NCBI RefSeq assembly: GCF_000014145.1
Contig: NC_008255.1
Coordinates: forward strand, 4,170,001 to 4,234,000
Direction of reading: 5' to 3'
From: Cytophaga hutchinsonii ATCC 33406
GTDB taxonomy: Bacteria; Bacteroidota; Bacteroidia; Cytophagales; Cytophagaceae
DNA length: 64,000 nt
The notes below the pieces were generated by a model that saw nothing but the letters and a program-made list of their open reading frames with translations, ran no database searches and was not told where the DNA came from. Within the stretch, counting starts at the first letter, position 1. Each line of letters opens with the position of its first letter. A program made the translations under genes and the position numbers. This document shows positions 61,066 to 64,000 of this stretch, in pieces.

Positions 61066-61105
61066 ATATATTTAACAATTGTTAATTAACAATTGTTAAA
61101 TATAT
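61066..61105. promoter_or_regulatory. Perfect 40-bp palindrome, double operator-like site
   Basis: Two head-to-tail copies of the palindrome TTAACAATTGTTAA make a perfect 40-bp inverted repeat, extended by ATATA/TATAT. It sits 42-81 bases upstream of the frameshifted FKBP start (61024) and may be a repressor-binding site for a dimer or tetramer, or a very stable hairpin. Confidence 0.55.
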
Positions 61106-61299
61106 TACATCAATAAATTGAATAAAAAATTAGGAAACACCAGTAAAAGTGCATGCATGTATATATACCTATACTTTTTTAAAAAATTCATTACGTTGTA
61201 TAAACTACAGGGAAATGTGATTTAAATCAATTTTGGATAATTAAAAACAATAACGAGTACAATATTTCGAAAAATTACATATTCAATTAGAAAAATTAA

Positions 61300-61341
61300 C
61301 ATAAAAAATCCGCCTTATGTTAGCAAGGCGGATTTTTTATG
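61300..61341 (-). terminator. Terminator after the intact FKBP gene
   Basis: Perfect 17-base arms (CATAAAAAATCCGCCTT and AAGGCGGATTTTTTATG) enclose an 8-base loop. The stem's A/T part gives a T6 run on the minus strand, 2 bases past the stop at 61344. Confidence 0.92.
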
Positions 61342-61343
61342 TG

Positions 61344-61754
61344 TTATTTAATATCAACAATTTCAATTAAAAAGTATAAGGTTGAATTTGGAGCGACAAC
61401 ACCTTCAATTCCTTTTTTACCGTACCCAAGTTCAGAAGGAATGATGCAGTACCATTTTTCTCCTTTGCTCATGAGTTTTACAGCTTCATCCCATCCGGGA
61501 ATTACTTCATGGTTATCCACTTGAAATTTAAAGGGTTTTCCTCCTTCATTGGTTTCAACTACACGCCCTGTTGAAGATTTTCTACTGTAAATTACCTTTA
61601 CTGTTTGTCCGGCTTTTGGATGAATGCCATCACCTTCTTTTATGCGGACATATTTAATTCCACTGTTTGTTGTAAGGGTGTCTGCTGCTGAAGCACATAG
61701 GCTTATAATGCAGCAGAGGGCACAAAGCATGCCTGTTAAAATTTTTTTTATCAT
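61344..61754 (-). CDS. Small exported FKBP-type peptidyl-prolyl isomerase
   Basis: This 136-residue protein has a signal peptide (MIKKILTGMLCALCCIISLC, cleavage near ASA) and a single FKBP domain: GIKYVRIKEGDGIHPKAG, then FKFQVDNHEVIPGWDEAVKL, MSKGEKWYCIIPSELGYGKK and APNSTLYFLIEIVDIK. The Trp in PGWDEA, usual in the active site, is kept, though the paralogue upstream has Leu there. I start at the ATG at 61754; the open frame runs further to 61982 but overlaps the fumC start on the other strand and adds no signal. A terminator follows. Confidence 0.87.
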   Translation of the reverse strand: MIKKILTGMLCALCCIISLCASAADTLTTNSGIKYVRIKEGDGIHPKAGQTVKVIYSRKSSTGRVVETNEGGKPFKFQVDNHEVIPGWDEAVKLMSKGEKWYCIIPSELGYGKKGIEGVVAPNSTLYFLIEIVDIK

Positions 61755-61904
61755 GATTGTACGGTTAAAATTACTGGTTGATTTCTTGTACGTTAGAAAA
61801 GCCGATCCGTTTATTCCATGTATTGAATTATTGCGGCTGTAACACTTTCGTATTTGAAAAAAACTCTTCATATTAAGGTAGACAAACTTAACGTAAAAAT
61901 CAAT

Positions 61905-63293
61905 ATGTCTATTCGAATTGAAAAAGATACCATGGGTTTGGTGGAAGTGCCGGCAGATAAATATTGGGGTGCACAAACCCAACGTTCCATAGAAAATTTT
62001 AAAATCGGTGATGCTTCAACGCGCATGCCGATCGAAATCATACACGCCTTCGCTATCTTAAAAAAGGCAGCTGCACAAACAAATCTCGAATTAGGGATTT
62101 TAGATAAAGAAAAAGCAGGCAGTATCGCAGAAGTCTGCGATGAAATTCTGGCAAAAAAACTGGATGATCAATTTCCGTTGGTTGTATGGCAAACAGGTTC
62201 GGGTACACAATCAAATATGAATGTGAATGAAGTGATTGCAAACCGTGCACATGTTTTGCTTGGCGGAAATTTACTGGATGAAACAAAAAAAATTCATCCA
62301 AATGATGATGTAAATAAATCGCAGTCATCAAACGACACGTTTCCCACGGCTATGCACATTGCCGCTTGCCTGATGTTAAAAAAAGTAACGATTCCAGGAA
62401 TAGAGCAATTGCAGCATACGTTACGGACAAAAACAGAACAGTTTAAAGATGTTGTTAAAATAGGCCGTACGCATTTCATGGATGCAACGCCTTTGACATT
62501 GGGCCAGGAGTTTTCCGGATATGCTGCGCAATTAAGCTATGCATTAAAAGCAATTCACAATGCCTCGGCACATCTTTCAGAACTAGCGCTGGGTGGAACA
62601 GCTGTTGGTACGGGAATTAATGCACCCAAAGGATATGCGGAACGGGTTGCCGGGCACATTGCTGCGCTCACAGGTTTTCCGTTTACATCAGCACCCAATA
62701 AATTTGAAGCACTTGCTACACACGACGCATTGGTAGAAATGCACGGCGCGTTAAAAACGTCTGCAGTGAGTCTGATGAAAATTGCAAATGACATTCGCAT
62801 GCTTGCATCCGGTCCCAGAAGCGGGATTGGAGAAATCCACATTCCGGATAATGAACCCGGATCTTCAATCATGCCGGGCAAGGTGAATCCTACACAGGTA
62901 GAAGCCTTGACGATGGTTTGCGCGCAGGTAATGGGAAATGATGTAACATTGTCCGTTGCAGGTTCTATGGGACAGTTTGAATTGAATGTGTTCAAACCGG
63001 TGATTATTTATAATTTTCTGCAATCTGCACGGCTGATCGGTGATGCATGTGTTTCATTTAATGAAAAATGTGCAAAAGGAATAGAGCCTAATACAGCCAC
63101 CATTGAACGCAATGTAGAAAACTCGTTGATGCTGGTTACAGCCTTAAATCCGCATATTGGTTATGATAAGTCTGCAGAAATTGCAAAACATGCGCATAAA
63201 GAAAACACAAGTCTCCGGCAGGCTGCATTAGCATTAGGCTATGTTACCAACGAACAGTTTGATGCCTGGGTAAATCCTAAAAATATGATCTAG
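61905..63293 (+). CDS. fumC: Fumarate hydratase class II
   Basis: FumC converts fumarate to malate in the TCA cycle and needs no iron-sulfur cluster. The 462-residue product has the family landmarks [51 protein letters not shown] and the signature [12 protein letters not shown] at about 318-330. I start at the ATG at 61905, which gives the usual [12 protein letters not shown]-terminus; the open frame extends back to a TTG at 61854. Length is standard. It is a single gene divergent from the intact small FKBP gene. Confidence 0.97.
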   Translation: MSIRIEKDTMGLVEVPADKYWGAQTQRSIENFKIGDASTRMPIEIIHAFAILKKAAAQTNLELGILDKEKAGSIAEVCDEILAKKLDDQFPLVVWQTGSGTQSNMNVNEVIANRAHVLLGGNLLDETKKIHPNDDVNKSQSSNDTFPTAMHIAACLMLKKVTIPGIEQLQHTLRTKTEQFKDVVKIGRTHFMDATPLTLGQEFSGYAAQLSYALKAIHNASAHLSELALGGTAVGTGINAPKGYAERVAGHIAALTGFPFTSAPNKFEALATHDALVEMHGALKTSAVSLMKIANDIRMLASGPRSGIGEIHIPDNEPGSSIMPGKVNPTQVEALTMVCAQVMGNDVTLSVAGSMGQFELNVFKPVIIYNFLQSARLIGDACVSFNEKCAKGIEPNTATIERNVENSLMLVTALNPHIGYDKSAEIAKHAHKENTSLRQAALALGYVTNEQFDAWVNPKNMI

Positions 63294-63426
63294 ATATACT
63301 GTAAAACCTTAATTGGGAAGATGTTTTATGAATGAATGAACGTTTAATACCCTCATATACATAAAAGCTCTTTTCTTTCTCAAATAAAAAATATAATTTA
63401 CATCATACATACTATTGAATCTACTT

Positions 63427-63996
63427 ATGAAAAACATATTTTTACCACTGGCCCTGATGGTGAGCATTTCAATTTCTTCATTTGCACAAATGACTAAGGC
63501 AGAAGAAAAAGAATGGGCGCATAAAATTAAGTCCTTAACTCCGGCTTCATACAAGCAGCTTGTTGAAGATAAAAGTGCACTTGAAAACCAGGTAAATAAT
63601 CTGAAGCAGGAAAACGATGTATTAAAAGCACAGGTATCCGATTTAAATTCAAAATTAAAAGAAGCACAAGCATCACAGGAAGCAAAAAAAGTCACTTCAT
63701 CAGGTACTACAGTTCCTGCAAATGAAATGGCAGCAAAAGGTGTTGTATATAAAGTTCAGATCGGCGCATTTAAAAATAAAGACCTGAGCAAATACTTCAA
63801 CAACAACAAAAACTTTAGCGGCGAAGTGGATGCAGATGGTACAAAAAAATATACACTGGGTGCATTTCCAAGCTATTGGGAAGCGGACAATTTTAAAAAA
63901 TATTTACGCGAAATGGGTGTAAGTGATGCCTGGGTTGTTGCATACAAAGATGGTAAACGCATTGAATTGAAAGATGCATTAGAAGGCACATTATAA
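63427..63996 (+). CDS. Exported SPOR-domain protein with coiled coil
   Basis: This 189-residue protein has a signal peptide (MKNIFLPLALMVSISISSFA), a coiled coil at about 50-85 (EDKSALENQVNNLKQENDVL, KAQVSDLNSKLKEA) and a C-terminal SPOR-like domain at about 108-180: VVYKVQIGAFKNKDLSKYF, TLGAFPSYWEADNFKKYLRE, AWVVAYKDG. SPOR domains bind denuded glycan strands at the division septum. It starts at the ATG at 63427; an upstream TTG at 63415 is less likely. It ends four bases before the window edge region, complete. Confidence 0.8.
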   Translation: MKNIFLPLALMVSISISSFAQMTKAEEKEWAHKIKSLTPASYKQLVEDKSALENQVNNLKQENDVLKAQVSDLNSKLKEAQASQEAKKVTSSGTTVPANEMAAKGVVYKVQIGAFKNKDLSKYFNNNKNFSGEVDADGTKKYTLGAFPSYWEADNFKKYLREMGVSDAWVVAYKDGKRIELKDALEGTL

Positions 63997-64000
63997 TTCT

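Larger units (their letters stand above)
61025..61343. other. Spacer between FKBP paralogues
   Basis: The 319-base region is very AT-rich and holds no gene. It contains the 40-bp palindrome at 61066-61105 and the terminator at 61300-61341. Confidence 0.6.

Noticed and set aside
61755-61982. N-terminal extension of the intact small FKBP gene to 61982
   Set aside because: The extension overlaps the fumC start on the opposite strand, has no signal peptide at its start, and the ATG at 61754 gives a standard one.

Overview
The window looks like a chromosomal segment of a gliding Bacteroidota bacterium of the Cytophaga type. The pointers are: a type IX secretion (T9SS) type A sorting tail (2653-3753); a giant protein with a CHU_C-like type B tail followed by a PorP/SprF gene (42619-50896); a cluster of FKBP proline isomerases beside nrnA and ndk, as seen around gldI; DUF3857, DUF2490 and DUF4468 proteins; no Shine-Dalgarno signals; and promoters of the Bacteroidota form (TTTG, then TAnnTTTG). 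Base composition is AT-rich and resembles Cytophaga hutchinsonii. The species is an inference from gene content. No tRNA, rRNA, CRISPR array, prophage or plasmid origin was seen.

Layout. 1-7011 (all minus): the 5' end of radA, a DUF2490 barrel protein with an IS3-family element just upstream of it, a two-gene unit (amidotransferase plus T9SS cargo), and a three-gene unit (PhyH oxygenase, SDR, TPR protein). 7012-12852: an AT-rich spacer, a DUF1963 protein, a divergent HxlR/DoxX pair with a tandem operator, an Rnk/GreA-C protein and a SNF2 helicase. 13002-18820: rbfA with a LolC/E-like permease, a polytopic membrane protein, a 60-bp perfect palindrome, and the glyA-tatC-rpiB operon. 19043-29279: a secreted protein, a twin-ATPase ABC protein, arginase, two lipoproteins, a DsbA-like protein, a Tat-exported DODA-type dioxygenase, a hydrolase and dxs. 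29580-42208: scpA, two DUF3857 proteins, a YiiX hydrolase, ndk, nrnA with three tandem FKBP genes, and a Pif1-like helicase. 42619-50896: the giant RCC1/Ig-like T9SS cargo and its PorP/SprF partner. 50971-63996: a HEPN-like small protein, polA, a gamma carbonic anhydrase, a DUF4468 protein, a secreted WD40-caspase fusion, a four-helix membrane protein, corA, a frameshifted FKBP gene and its intact paralogue, fumC and a SPOR-domain protein.

How the parts connect. Housekeeping genes (radA, rbfA, glyA, tatC, rpiB, dxs, scpA, ndk, polA, fumC) are interspersed with cell-envelope genes. Many products carry signal peptides or lipoboxes, and at least two are T9SS cargo. The envelope folding set is large: five FKBP loci and one DsbA-like protein. 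TatC and a Tat substrate are both encoded here.

The most unusual points are: the giant cargo gene, whose base composition changes sharply at about 45170 and stays changed through the C-terminal tail and the PorP/SprF gene; the WD40-caspase fusion; the perfect palindromes at 16199-16258 and 61066-61105; the one-base frameshift in an FKBP paralogue; and a catalytically degenerate DUF3857 paralogue beside an intact one. Domain calls are from reading motifs by eye. No database search was run.
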